64,000 nt of DNA from UBA1845 sp002338715 (GTDB taxonomy: Bacteria; Planctomycetota; Phycisphaerae; UBA1845), in NCBI GenBank assembly GCA_035344155.1, contig DAORAL010000003.1:1-64000 (forward strand), written 5' to 3'. A program made the translations under genes and the position numbers. This document shows positions 34,071 through 42,840 of this stretch, piece after piece (positions within the stretch are counted from its first letter, which is position 1; each line of letters starts with the position of its first letter). The notes under the pieces are model-generated. The model was given only the letters and a program-made list of their open reading frames with translations. It was not told the DNA's origin and made no database searches.

Positions 34071-35894
34071 CTATCTTGGTTGGCATAGGGCGGCCATTGA
34101 TTCTGCTTCTCTGGCGGCTGCTGCTGCCCGGTCGCAGGCGGCTTGGGCGTCTAGTGCGGCGCTGTCGGCGCGTTGACGGGCTCGGTTGGCGTCGTCGCGT
34201 TGGTTTTGGATTTGCGACTGGACGCCGCGAATATCCTGCCGCGCGGTCATCACCGAATTGCGCATCGTTCTGATTTCTTCGTGGATGCGGCTGACTTCGG
34301 CGCGGATGGCCATGATCTCATCACGAACCGTGCAGATTTCGTCGAGTCCCTGCCGCGCTTCGGACCACATGCCATTAACTTCGTTCAGCAGGAAATCCGC
34401 GAAGTTTCCAATCGACAGTTCCACATCGCTCGTCCGCGAACGCTGCGACGAACTGCGCGACGTTGCCTGGCGTCGCGATGTCGTCGACGGTTGATACCCC
34501 GCCGATTTCGATTGGGTGGATTCACGTGCCTGCGACAGCGGCTCGCTCGGCGCATCACTGGCCGAATCTTGCCGGCTCGTCGACTTGGCGGCTGGCGTGT
34601 CCTCGCCGATTTCAGCGATCGCCTCGTTGAACGCCACCAGTGATGCGGCAAGGGCGGCTTCGTCGAGATCATCGTCGGTATCGGTCGCAGCCGAAAGAGT
34701 TTGAGAGTTCGATGTCGTTGATTCGGTCTGGGGCACAGGGGGAGTGGCCGCCACTTCGGTTTCAAATGCAGCCGCTTCAAGCGCGTCCGTCTCAGCCGAA
34801 ACGGTTTCGTCCTGGTTGATCACGTTGTCGATGGCGCCGCTGTTGGCCGACGCACTGGCCGTCGCGTCCATCGCCTCGATTGAATCGATCGGTTCCACCA
34901 CATCCGCGGCTTCAACATCCTGAAGCTGGTCGGACGCGTCTTCAAAGGTCGATTCAACTTGCATGTCCGACCCAAAGGGCTCGTCGGCAGTTTCGATGGC
35001 GCTTTCGGGTTCGTTGGCTTGTTCCTGATCAAGCGCTTCATCGGTCGCGTCTTGAATGTCTGAGGTGGCATCGGTCGAAGCATCGACATCACTGCCAGCC
35101 AGCGCCTGCAATTCCTGGAGGTCCGCCTCCATCGCATTGAGCGCGTCTTCAACATCATCGAATCCCTCGGCGTCGCTCATCTCGAAGTCTTCGGTCGTCT
35201 CGAACATCTCTGGGCTATTCGCGTCGTTCTGCGCGACGGGTTGAGCCGCCTGTTCGTCAACGGCGTCGGTCGGCAGACCGGCTTCGACTTCGTTCTTGTT
35301 TGCGGGGTCGGGGACGTTCGATTCTTCGGTCATGGTGTTCTCGCTTTCGTCGAGAGTTTCGGCGATCTCGTTGGAGTCCGGTGGTGTGAGTCCCACCGAA
35401 AGTGCATATGTTTTTGAAAGTTCCTTGGCCCGTGACGACTTGCTTGTGACGAGAAGCGCCGCAACATCTTTATGAAAGGACGCGGCTTCTGTTTCGATCA
35501 CGTCGCGACAGACCTGGCCAATGACTTCTGGAAAATCGCGATCAATCTGTTCGATGGCTTTGGCAACGCGTGGGTGCAGGGCGTCGACCAGGATGCCGTG
35601 AAACTCGGTCGGCCGCTCGGTGTCGGTAAAGGACGCGGCATTGGAAAGCGCGATGCAGGCCAGTCGACTTTGCCCAGCGCGACTCAGTACAAGCAATTCC
35701 AACTCGCTTCGCAGTGCGATCAGTTCTTCGAGGTTGGCGACCTCGCGCGACGTCTCCTCGCCGTGTTGGACGAGTTCGAATGTCAGTGGGAATTCTTTCA
35801 TGGCTTTATTCTTGCGCGCGGGTCGGCTTGCCCGTCGCAACGTTGCAACGGCGCGGCCAAGTAGCTGCATCCCTCGTCTGAACCATGACGTCAT
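34071..35894 (-). CDS. Acidic low-complexity protein with C-terminal coiled coil
   Basis: The start at 35894 gives a 607-residue product; the frame continues upstream to 36080 and an ATG at 35801 is an alternative. Residues about 30-165 are a helical, well-composed domain (MKEFPLTFELVQHGEE ... ASFHKDVAALLV). Residues about 170-450 are Asp/Glu/Ala/Ser-rich and disordered-looking. The last 120 residues (SIGNFADFLLNEVNGMW, then heptad-like repeats to RAAAAAREAESMAALC) form a coiled coil. No signal peptide or membrane segment is visible. I recognise no family. A scaffold or cytoskeletal adaptor is possible. The C-terminus is followed by two REP-like palindromes. Confidence 0.65.
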   Translation of the reverse strand: MTSWFRRGMQLLGRAVATLRRASRPARKNKAMKEFPLTFELVQHGEETSREVANLEELIALRSELELLVLSRAGQSRLACIALSNAASFTDTERPTEFHGILVDALHPRVAKAIEQIDRDFPEVIGQVCRDVIETEAASFHKDVAALLVTSKSSRAKELSKTYALSVGLTPPDSNEIAETLDESENTMTEESNVPDPANKNEVEAGLPTDAVDEQAAQPVAQNDANSPEMFETTEDFEMSDAEGFDDVEDALNAMEADLQELQALAGSDVDASTDATSDIQDATDEALDQEQANEPESAIETADEPFGSDMQVESTFEDASDQLQDVEAADVVEPIDSIEAMDATASASANSGAIDNVINQDETVSAETDALEAAAFETEVAATPPVPQTESTTSNSQTLSAATDTDDDLDEAALAASLVAFNEAIAEIGEDTPAAKSTSRQDSASDAPSEPLSQARESTQSKSAGYQPSTTSRRQATSRSSSQRSRTSDVELSIGNFADFLLNEVNGMWSEARQGLDEICTVRDEIMAIRAEVSRIHEEIRTMRNSVMTARQDIRGVQSQIQNQRDDANRARQRADSAALDAQAACDRAAAAAREAESMAALCQPR

Positions 35895-36114
35895 CTCGAT
35901 CTTGACCCCAATGAGCGGGTGTATTTTCGGACAGACACCGACGCTCAATGGTTTCTCGGTTGCCTTGGATGGGTACTTTTCTTCTGCGTGCGGACTGACG
36001 GTCCGGCGGGCGGGAAAGGGGGTGATTTGGGGCGATAATATCGTTGAATGGCCCATATTTGCGGGCGTCAAACATGCCAAAAGTTCGCTTCACCCGCCGG
36101 AACCGTTGCAAGTG

Positions 36115-36123
36115 TGGTATTAT
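36115..36123 (+). promoter_or_regulatory. Candidate extended -10 for thiE
   Basis: TGGTATTAT fits TGnTATnnT. It lies about 105 bases upstream of thiE. I see no TPP riboswitch between it and the gene. Confidence 0.35.
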
Positions 36124-36227
36124 CAGACCCGGAATTTTTAAGCAGAAGTCAGATGGTCACAACGCGATCGTAGCCGCTGTGTTGACGCGTCGTGCATGAC
36201 CATTTGCCAAACGACAAAGGCCGCCGA

Positions 36228-37283
36228 ATGAAACCCACCGTTGCCCGCATCATCGATGCCAATTTCAACCGTGCCCGCGAAGCCTTTCGCGTCATGGAAG
36301 ACTTCGCCCGCTTCGTGCTCGATCATGAATCGCTGGCCAAGCGACTTAAGGAGATGCGGCACGAGTTGGTCGGCGCGGTGGCGTCGGGAGATCGCGAGTC
36401 GCTGATGCTCGCGAGAAACACAGCCGGCGATGTCGGTACGATCAACGAGACCGAAAGCGAGTACCAACGTCCAAACGCGGAGTCGGTCGTGCGGGCGGCT
36501 GGCAAACGACTGGGCGAAGCGCTGCGGGTGATCGAAGAGTACGCCAAGACGTTTGACGAGACGATGGCCCGGCGCATCGAACAGTTGCGCTACCGCGGAT
36601 ACGACATCGAGAAGGAATTGGCACTCTTGATGCGAGCGCATTTGGCGTTTGCGGATGTGGGGCTTTACGTGCTGATTACGGAAGCGCTTTGCACAAAATC
36701 CTGGCGCGACGTGATCAAGTGTGTTTCCGACGAGGTTGGCAAAGTCTGTTTTCAATTGCGCGAAAAGGGACTCAGCGATGCGGAACTTTTGGACCATGCC
36801 GGTGCGTTCGTCGAATGTTGCCGCGATGCTGGGGCGATTTCGATCGTCAATGATCGCTGCGACATCGCCCTCGCAAGCGGAGCCGACGGCGTGCATGTGG
36901 GGCAGGACGATCTGAGCGTCGATGCCGTTCGGCGGATCGCGGGGGCGGATTTACTCGTTGGCATCAGCACCCATTCGGTCGAACAGGCGCGGGCGGCGAC
37001 GGCGCTGCATCCGGACTATGTGGCTGTCGGACCGATGTTCGCCACAGCGCTGAAACCCGACGCGGAGGTAGCCGGTCCGCAGTGCATGCGAAAGGTTGCG
37101 GAATTAACACAGCTTCCGAAGGTGGGGATTGGCGGCATCAATGCGGACAACGCGGGCGACGTGTTCGATGCGGGGGCGAATTGCGTGGCTGTCTGCACGG
37201 CGATCATCGCAAACGACGAACCGGGCAAGGTCAGCCGATCGATTCTCGATGCGCGGCAACGATCGACTCGGCCCGTTGTCTGA
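36228..37283 (+). CDS. thiE: Thiamine-phosphate synthase with an N-terminal ThiD2-type domain
   Basis: This 351-residue fusion starts at 36228, with AAAGG upstream. Residues 1-125 (RIIDANFNRAREAFRVMEDF, FVLDHESLAKRLKEMRHEL) match the ThiD2 family, an HMP-phosphate kinase alternative to ThiD. Residues 140-345 are ThiE: VYVLITEA-type start, AISIVNDRCDIALASGADG, GVHVGQDDL, and GIGGINADNAGDVFDAGAN. The fused enzyme would make HMP-PP and couple it to thiazole phosphate. Its 3' end overlaps the convergent aldolase by 53 bases. No TPP riboswitch was seen. Confidence 0.88.
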   Translation: MKPTVARIIDANFNRAREAFRVMEDFARFVLDHESLAKRLKEMRHELVGAVASGDRESLMLARNTAGDVGTINETESEYQRPNAESVVRAAGKRLGEALRVIEEYAKTFDETMARRIEQLRYRGYDIEKELALLMRAHLAFADVGLYVLITEALCTKSWRDVIKCVSDEVGKVCFQLREKGLSDAELLDHAGAFVECCRDAGAISIVNDRCDIALASGADGVHVGQDDLSVDAVRRIAGADLLVGISTHSVEQARAATALHPDYVAVGPMFATALKPDAEVAGPQCMRKVAELTQLPKVGIGGINADNAGDVFDAGANCVAVCTAIIANDEPGKVSRSILDARQRSTRPVV

Positions 37284-37875
37284 TCGCGTCGAAGTTTCTC
37301 GCGGCGATGTCTTCGGGCGTAAAGAGCGAGCTGACGAATCCCACACCAAACGCGCCGGCAGCGAGGACGGCTTGGAAGTTGGCGGGCGTTACGCCCGCGG
37401 TCGGCAGAATTTTCAAATGCGGTAGCGGTCCGACGAGTTGCCGCACGTATTGGGCGATATCAGCCGGCGCTGGAAAAAGCTTGATGATGTCCGCGCCGAC
37501 ATGGTGGGCTTGCATCATTTCGGAAGGCGAATACGCACCGGGTACGCTGACGACGCCGTGCTCGCGCGACGCGGAGATGACGTCGGCATCGGTGTGCGGC
37601 GACACGATGAAGCGCGCTCCGGCATCGACGGCTTGCTTGACGTGTTCGGTTGAAAGCACCGTGCCAGCCCCGACGATGATGCGGGAGTCGCCCGCGAACT
37701 TGCCAATCAGATCGAGCGCTCCCGGCGTATTCATGGTGAATTCGACCAGTTTGAATCCGCCATCGATCACGGCGCTGGCCGCATCGTCAGCCCGCTGTTG
37801 ATCGGTGGTTCGGAGGATGGCCAGCAGTTGAGCGCTGGTGATCGCGGCCAACGTGTCGTCGTGTTGATTCGTCAT
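37231..37875 (-). CDS. eda: KDPG/KHG aldolase family protein
   Basis: The start at 37875 has GGGGAAG upstream. This 214-residue class I aldolase has LVEFTMNTPG with the catalytic glutamate, VGAGTV, and IIKLFPA with the Schiff-base lysine, then TAGVTPANF for phosphate binding. It cleaves 2-keto-3-deoxy-6-phosphogluconate or a related aldol in sugar-acid catabolism. No Entner-Doudoroff dehydratase is nearby, so the exact substrate is open. Its end overlaps thiE tail-to-tail. Confidence 0.88.
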   Translation of the reverse strand: MTNQHDDTLAAITSAQLLAILRTTDQQRADDAASAVIDGGFKLVEFTMNTPGALDLIGKFAGDSRIIVGAGTVLSTEHVKQAVDAGARFIVSPHTDADVISASREHGVVSVPGAYSPSEMMQAHHVGADIIKLFPAPADIAQYVRQLVGPLPHLKILPTAGVTPANFQAVLAAGAFGVGFVSSLFTPEDIAARNFDAIRQRAESIVAAHRESIG

Positions 37876-38077
37876 AACTTCCCCGCTGTGGCATCCGCCG
37901 TAAGTTTTCACAGCCGCGCTTCCCGACGCGCTGATATTGCTGATGAGGGCAGCGTACAGAATGTTGCAAGCAAATCCAAGATACTCGAAGATAAGCCCGA
38001 AACATTGTCCCGTGATGCAGATACTGGATTCGCGAGCGGGGCGAACGCAGTCGCGTCATGATGAAGGCAAGATCGTT

Positions 38078-38479
38078 TTGGGATCGCTTTTGATACAAAC
38101 AGGATGGGTCGGTCTGGGCGGCGCGGTGGGCAGCATGCTGCGTTTCGCGCTGGCGGCTGGCGCTGAACGACTCTTCGGTGCGGAGAAATTTCCCATCGGT
38201 ACGATGCTGGTCAACGTTCTCGGCAGCATGGCCATCGGTTACCTGACGGTTCGATTTGAAGAGTCGGCGGTGTCGCACGTATACCGCGTGGCGGTTCTGG
38301 TCGGGCTTCTGGGCGGATTCACGACGTTCAGCTCGTTTTCGCTCAACACGATCCAACTGATTTTCGAGCGGGAGTACACACTCGCGATTGTCAATGTCGT
38401 TGGCAGTGTCCTGCTATGCTTGGCCGGTTGCTGGCTTGGGTTTCGCATCGCCCGTGGGCTGGAGGCTGGTTTTGTTTAG
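38078..38479 (+). CDS. crcB: CrcB/Fluc fluoride channel
   Basis: The protein has four membrane segments and the family landmarks GGAVGSMLRF, GTMLVNVLGSMAIG and GLLGGFTTFSSFSLN. It lowers cytoplasmic fluoride as a dual-topology dimer. The start is uncertain: TTG 38078 has AAGG ten bases upstream, while in-frame ATGs at 38015 and 37937 give implausible charged extensions. I looked for the crcB fluoride riboswitch upstream and did not find it. The gene is single, not the paired form, so dual topology is expected. Confidence 0.88.
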   Translation: MGSLLIQTGWVGLGGAVGSMLRFALAAGAERLFGAEKFPIGTMLVNVLGSMAIGYLTVRFEESAVSHVYRVAVLVGLLGGFTTFSSFSLNTIQLIFEREYTLAIVNVVGSVLLCLAGCWLGFRIARGLEAGFV

Positions 38480-38530
38480 ACCCCGCGCGATCAATCAATG
38501 AACGCGATCAACCAATAAGTAGGTGGAAAA

Positions 38531-39217
38531 TTGAACACGGTTTCAGATGAATCAAAGTCAATGCAGGGGGGAAGCATCCTCGTCCCGACGATCGTCGGGT
38601 TGATCGTCGCATCGGTGCTGGGGTACACGCTGTTGTCATATGCCCTTTCGCTCATCGCCATGCTGGGGTTGTTTTTCTTCATGCTCTTTGGCTTGATCAT
38701 CGGCGCGGCGATGTACCGGTCAGCCGACAAGTCGCAACTCGTCTCGCGGTCCAAAGCGATGACTGCGACGGTGTTGGTGTCGCTGGTGTGCTGGTCGATC
38801 GCGGTGACGAAAGAAGCGGCTGACTACCCCGAGGATTTCGTTCGTGCAGCCATCGAAAACAAGCAGGTACACAAGCCGCGTGGCAAAGTCGATGAGATAC
38901 GGGCGGAACTGCATGCGTTCATTACCGAATACATGAAGACCGAATACCCGCCAGGTGGCATGATCGGTTACTTCAAGATGGTGGCGACGGGCGGGGCGGT
39001 TGAGTTGAAGATTTCATCGCAGCTCAATCCTGTCACGATCAAGCCAAGGGTCAGCCCATGGGTTTGGTGGATTCGGGTGTTGGCGTCGGTTGTACTGTTA
39101 AACGTATCGATCTGGTCGCAGGTGTCGCTGTTGACCAAACCACCGAAGGCACGAACCGCCGGTCGGGTCGAAGATGTTGACGATGAAGAAGAAAGCGACA
39201 CCGAAAACGGTGCTTAG
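38531..39217 (+). CDS. Hypothetical membrane protein
   Basis: It starts at TTG 38531 with AGGTGG four bases upstream. The 228-residue product has about four hydrophobic segments (residues 16-34, 38-58, 75-93, 178-195), a middle soluble part with VDEIRAELHAFITEYMKTEY, and an acidic C-terminal tail ending DVDDEEESDTENGA. No family recognised. It follows crcB by 51 bases on the same strand and may be co-transcribed. Its end overlaps the antitoxin at 39214 by four bases. Confidence 0.65.
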   Translation: MNTVSDESKSMQGGSILVPTIVGLIVASVLGYTLLSYALSLIAMLGLFFFMLFGLIIGAAMYRSADKSQLVSRSKAMTATVLVSLVCWSIAVTKEAADYPEDFVRAAIENKQVHKPRGKVDEIRAELHAFITEYMKTEYPPGGMIGYFKMVATGGAVELKISSQLNPVTIKPRVSPWVWWIRVLASVVLLNVSIWSQVSLLTKPPKARTAGRVEDVDDEEESDTENGA

Positions 39218-39411
39218 ACTGGTGACAAATCGCAGATGGCTTTGAGGGCTTTGAACTTGGTCGACATGAATTCGGCGGGGATAATCACAACGCCGGGTTC
39301 GCCATCGCTCGTGACCATCACGGGGCGCTGGTTCGACTGAATGTCACGAATCACGTTTTCTGAATCAACGACGAAGTCCTGCAACGTACACACGTCATTT
39401 TGAATATCCAT
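39214..39411 (-). CDS. Phd/YefM-type antitoxin without a toxin
   Basis: The start is taken at 39411 (MDIQNDVC...); the frame extends upstream to 39447. The 65-residue product has TLQDFVVDSENVIRDIQSNQ and RPVMVTSDGEPGVVIIPAEF, the Phd/YefM fold that binds DNA and neutralises Doc or YoeB-type toxins. No toxin gene follows on the minus strand; the space beyond is the tail of a convergent gene. It is probably an orphan antitoxin or autorepressor, like ParD at 10.2 kb. Confidence 0.7.
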   Translation of the reverse strand: MDIQNDVCTLQDFVVDSENVIRDIQSNQRPVMVTSDGEPGVVIIPAEFMSTKFKALKAICDLSPV

Positions 39412-39692
39412 CATCCATCTCCCAACGGACCGGGTTTCCCCAAACACGTTTGCAAACGCAGTAACTTATCTCTTGGTTGAAAGCGCGAAGTGATAATTCT
39501 CAGGCGAGCCTAGCATACTCTAAGAATCGGCGTCAAGAACGTTTTGATTGAGTCAAAATCGCGGCAAGCCGGCAAAATCGACTTTGGCTTTACCAAGACC
39601 GCCCACGTTCTCGACTTACCGGGGGTGATAACCGCTCTACGCGGTTTGTTTTAAGCCGACACGTGGATGAACCATGCCCGTTCTGCGATCGG

Positions 39693-41243
39693 TTATTCCC
39701 ATTCAATCGTGGCTGGCGGTTTGCCCGAAACGTCGTAGACCACGCGGTTTATCCCAGCCACCTCGTTCATGATTCGCGACGAAATGCGTTCAAGAACCGT
39801 GTAGTCCACGCGCACCCAGTCGGCTGTCATGAAGTCCGTTGTCTCCACGAATCGAATCGCCACCACCTGCTGTCCGGCGAAGCTGCGGGCGTCGCCCATG
39901 ACACCGACCGTGCTGATCGGCAGGAGCACTGCAAATGCTTGGCCGATCTTGTCATACCAGCCAGCCGCTCGAATCTCTTCGATGGTGATGGCGTCGGCTT
40001 GTTGCAGCAGGGCGACGCGCTCGGGCGTGATTTCGCCGATGATGCGAACCGCCAACCCCGGTCCGGGGAACGGATGTCGCCAGATGATCTCCGGCGGAAG
40101 GTCGAGGTGCTCACCCATGCGACGAACTTCGTCTTTGAACAGATCGCGCAACGGTTCGATCAATTCGAACCCCAACTCGGCTGGCAACCCGCCGACATTG
40201 TGATGCAATTTGATGCTTGCGGATTTGCCGTGCGGACCGGCGCCAGATTCGATGACGTCGGGATAGAGCGTTCCCTGCGCGAGGAATTTGGCGTCCTTGA
40301 TTTCGGAGGCAGCGAGCTTGAATACATCGACGAATGTCTTGCCGATGATGCGGCGCTTTTGATCGGGATTGGTGACGCCATTGAGCGCCGTGAGGAATCG
40401 TTCGCTCTCATGGGCGACGCGCAGATCGATGGCGAAGTGTTCGCGAAACGTCGATTCAACCAGTTCCAATTCGCCTTTGCGAAGCAGTCCGTTGTCGACA
40501 AACACGCAAACCAGTTGATCGCCGATCGCCTCGTGCAACAGGGCGGCAGTCACGCTGCTGTCCACACCGCCGGAAAGCCCGCAGATCACGCGGTTGCTCT
40601 CGCCCACCTGCGCTTTGATGTTGGCGATGGAGTTGCGCACGACGTGGCCCATCACCCAATCCATCGGGGCTTTGCACACTTCGCTCAGAAAGTTGCGGAT
40701 GATCTGCGGTCCGTGCTGCGTGTGCGACACTTCCGGATGAAACTGCAAACCGTAAATCTCGCGGGATTTGTGGCGGACGGCAGCGATGGGACAGTTGGCC
40801 GTCTTGGCGATGACCTCAAATTGATCGGGCACGCGGTCGACCATGTCGCCGTGGCTCATCCAGACAGTAAAGGGTGACGGCAAACGCCCGAGCAGTTTGT
40901 CCGGCTTGACAACTTCGAGCTGCGTGCGTCCGTACTCGCGGCGCACCGTGGAGACGACTTCGCCCTTCAGCGCCCGAACCAACGCCTGCATGCCGTAGCA
41001 AATGCCGAGAATCGGAACGTTCATCTCAAGCAGCGATGGGTCGCATTGCGGCGCATTGTCGTCGTAGATGCTGGCTGGCCCGCCGGAGAGAATGATGCCG
41101 ACGATGTTGTGCTGCGCGAGATCGCCGGCGGTGGTATTCGGTGCGAAGATCAGACTGTGCGTCTGGTGTTCACGCACACGGCGGGCAATCAACTGCGTGT
41201 ACTGACTGCCATAGTCGAGAACGGCGATGGTGGCATTGGACAT
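39693..41243 (-). CDS. guaA: GMP synthase, glutamine-hydrolysing
   Basis: This 516-residue enzyme has a class I glutamine amidotransferase domain (ILGICYGMQAL, Cys82; GLQFHPEVSHT) and an ATP-pyrophosphatase domain with GLSGGVDSSVTAAL (PP-loop) and the C-terminal VRVDYTVLERISSRIMNE dimerisation part. It converts XMP to GMP. It ends the guaB-lipoprotein-membrane-guaA string on the minus strand, and the gene order suggests one operon although intervals are up to 30 bases. Confidence 0.97.
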   Translation of the reverse strand: MSNATIAVLDYGSQYTQLIARRVREHQTHSLIFAPNTTAGDLAQHNIVGIILSGGPASIYDDNAPQCDPSLLEMNVPILGICYGMQALVRALKGEVVSTVRREYGRTQLEVVKPDKLLGRLPSPFTVWMSHGDMVDRVPDQFEVIAKTANCPIAAVRHKSREIYGLQFHPEVSHTQHGPQIIRNFLSEVCKAPMDWVMGHVVRNSIANIKAQVGESNRVICGLSGGVDSSVTAALLHEAIGDQLVCVFVDNGLLRKGELELVESTFREHFAIDLRVAHESERFLTALNGVTNPDQKRRIIGKTFVDVFKLAASEIKDAKFLAQGTLYPDVIESGAGPHGKSASIKLHHNVGGLPAELGFELIEPLRDLFKDEVRRMGEHLDLPPEIIWRHPFPGPGLAVRIIGEITPERVALLQQADAITIEEIRAAGWYDKIGQAFAVLLPISTVGVMGDARSFAGQQVVAIRFVETTDFMTADWVRVDYTVLERISSRIMNEVAGINRVVYDVSGKPPATIEWE

Positions 41244-41253
41244 GGGGCGGATT

Positions 41254-42189
41254 CTACCAGTTAAGATTCAATCGTCGGGGTAATTCGTTGGAAAGAAAGT
41301 ACATCCCGTAACCGATCGCACCGATCACAATGATCATGCTCAGCGGGCCCAGGAATATAAAGAATCGGCTGGCTGACTTGCGCGAGCCTTTCGGGACAGC
41401 CCCCCCCAGTCGGATCAACCAGAACCAGCCCAGCAGCAATCCGAAAATCGTCAGAAGCAGCGCGACCGCGTCGAAGACAATCGTCTTGGGAGCGAAGGTC
41501 CAACCCGCGACCTTACCGAGGACCGCCACCGGCCGCACGCCAAGTACCAGTATCGCCGCGATAGGAAACCAAAGCCAACTCGTGCCATAGTGAATCGCAC
41601 ACCGCAGCAGCGGTTCCGTGCGATGCTCCGATTGCAGGCTTCGCCGCGCAAGTGATGCAAACATTCCAACCAGCAGCATTCCAAAAACGACAGATACCAG
41701 CCAGGCGATACCCGCCGCCATCGCAGCCCAGGTGGCGTTGAACCACACGCTGGAGACGACCACGCTTTCGGCGAATGCAGTGGGTGTGGGAAATGGACGG
41801 GTGACGATTTCAGCCCAACCCTTACCTGCCGGGGTGGTGGTCTCATTTTGCATGCCCGGTCCGACGCGAACCGAATGGAGCGCCGCATTGGTAAACACGC
41901 AGAATGCGACTGCGATTGAAAACATAAGTACATGAATGCGGGCGAAGCGGCGCGAATGCCTGGACGGACGCGACAGCGCCAAATGGGTCAATCGATACTT
42001 GCCAGCCGACCACACCCAACGGCACATCTTGAAAAACGCGCGCTGTCCCGATTCGCGGGCATGGGCATAGGGCGTGCGGTCGTCAAACGTGACGCCTTCG
42101 ATTAATTCTGTCGTGAGTTCTTCATCCGGTGGGTACGCAGGTTGATCGCCGGATTGCGAATGGGCGTGAGGGTTGGGGTCCGTCATCAT
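41254..42189 (-). CDS. Membrane protein of unknown function
   Basis: This 311-residue protein has about five hydrophobic segments (starting near residues 88, 160, 205, 225 and 285) after a hydrophilic N-terminus of about 80 residues with YAHARESGQRAFFK. It resembles YIP1-type polytopic proteins in organisation only. It starts 31 bases after guaB's neighbour and ends 11 bases before guaA, so it is probably part of the guaBA transcript. I do not recognise a family. Confidence 0.65.
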   Translation of the reverse strand: MMTDPNPHAHSQSGDQPAYPPDEELTTELIEGVTFDDRTPYAHARESGQRAFFKMCRWVWSAGKYRLTHLALSRPSRHSRRFARIHVLMFSIAVAFCVFTNAALHSVRVGPGMQNETTTPAGKGWAEIVTRPFPTPTAFAESVVVSSVWFNATWAAMAAGIAWLVSVVFGMLLVGMFASLARRSLQSEHRTEPLLRCAIHYGTSWLWFPIAAILVLGVRPVAVLGKVAGWTFAPKTIVFDAVALLLTIFGLLLGWFWLIRLGGAVPKGSRKSASRFFIFLGPLSMIIVIGAIGYGMYFLSNELPRRLNLNW

Positions 42190-42219
42190 GCGATTGGCCG
42201 CGACCTAATGATTTGACCC

Positions 42220-42840
42220 TTATTCGACAGGTTCAACGTTTTCTGGATCGCCATGTCCCCGATCGATCGTGCCCGATTCCACATTTCCTGTGTCGATGCT
42301 GCTCGATGGAATCGATCCGATTTCGATAATATCCGGCGGGGTGGAAGAGCGGCCTGCCGGCAGCCACTCGGCATCGTGATCGAGGCCCAGGCATTGACGA
42401 CTCGTGATACCGTCGCTGCCCATCAGCGGAACAGGCGGTTGAACAATCACGCTCGCGGGAATGGCAATGGTGTTGAGGATGAAGCGGCCATAGCCATACG
42501 GCATGGCGAAGTAATCTTCAGCCGTCCAGGCGAACTGTCCATCGTCACTGCCGCGATCTTCAAACGGATCTTCCCATCCGAGCGGGAAATGTCCGACTGT
42601 CCCGTCCTGCGGGCTGATGAGTTTCGGTTGGAATGAGCGGACAGCCGGATCGACCGGTGCGCTCGCGAGACGCGCGCCTTCGACCGATGCGGTGGTGACG
42701 TATTCGTGCGATACCGTTTCGTCGGTCCAGGGGTTGATGTATTCGCTGCAACCGCACGCGACGACGGAAAAGAGAACGGTCATCGCGGCGCCGACGTTGA
42801 AGCATTGGGTCTTAAAGACTGGATGGTGGTTCGATCGCAT
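42220..42840 (-). CDS. Putative lipoprotein between guaB and guaA
   Basis: The start at 42840 (MRSNHHPVF) is the first that gives a signal sequence; SVVAC near residue 29 is a likely lipobox. The 206-residue product has a Pro/Asp/Gly-rich C-terminal tail and a middle part with FAWTAEDYFAMPYGYGRF. It overlaps the end of guaB by 29 bases, so translation may be coupled. The role is unknown, but a fixed place next to guaB suggests an envelope function expressed with purine synthesis. Confidence 0.62.
   Translation of the reverse strand: MRSNHHPVFKTQCFNVGAAMTVLFSVVACGCSEYINPWTDETVSHEYVTTASVEGARLASAPVDPAVRSFQPKLISPQDGTVGHFPLGWEDPFEDRGSDDGQFAWTAEDYFAMPYGYGRFILNTIAIPASVIVQPPVPLMGSDGITSRQCLGLDHDAEWLPAGRSSTPPDIIEIGSIPSSSIDTGNVESGTIDRGHGDPENVEPVE

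Noticed and set aside
36124..36227. TPP riboswitch upstream of thiE
   Set aside because: No CUGAGA-type conserved core is present in the leader.
37876..38077. Fluoride riboswitch upstream of crcB
   Set aside because: I could not find the conserved pseudoknot core sequences, so I do not call it.
39630..39655. AACCGC...GCGGTT hairpin followed by TTTGTTTT as a terminator
   Set aside because: It is oriented for a plus-strand transcript but no plus-strand gene ends just before it; the guaA orientation lacks a U-run.
39663..40877. 404-residue plus-strand frame over guaA
   Set aside because: Antisense to GMP synthase with conserved motifs; no ribosome site and no recognisable domain.
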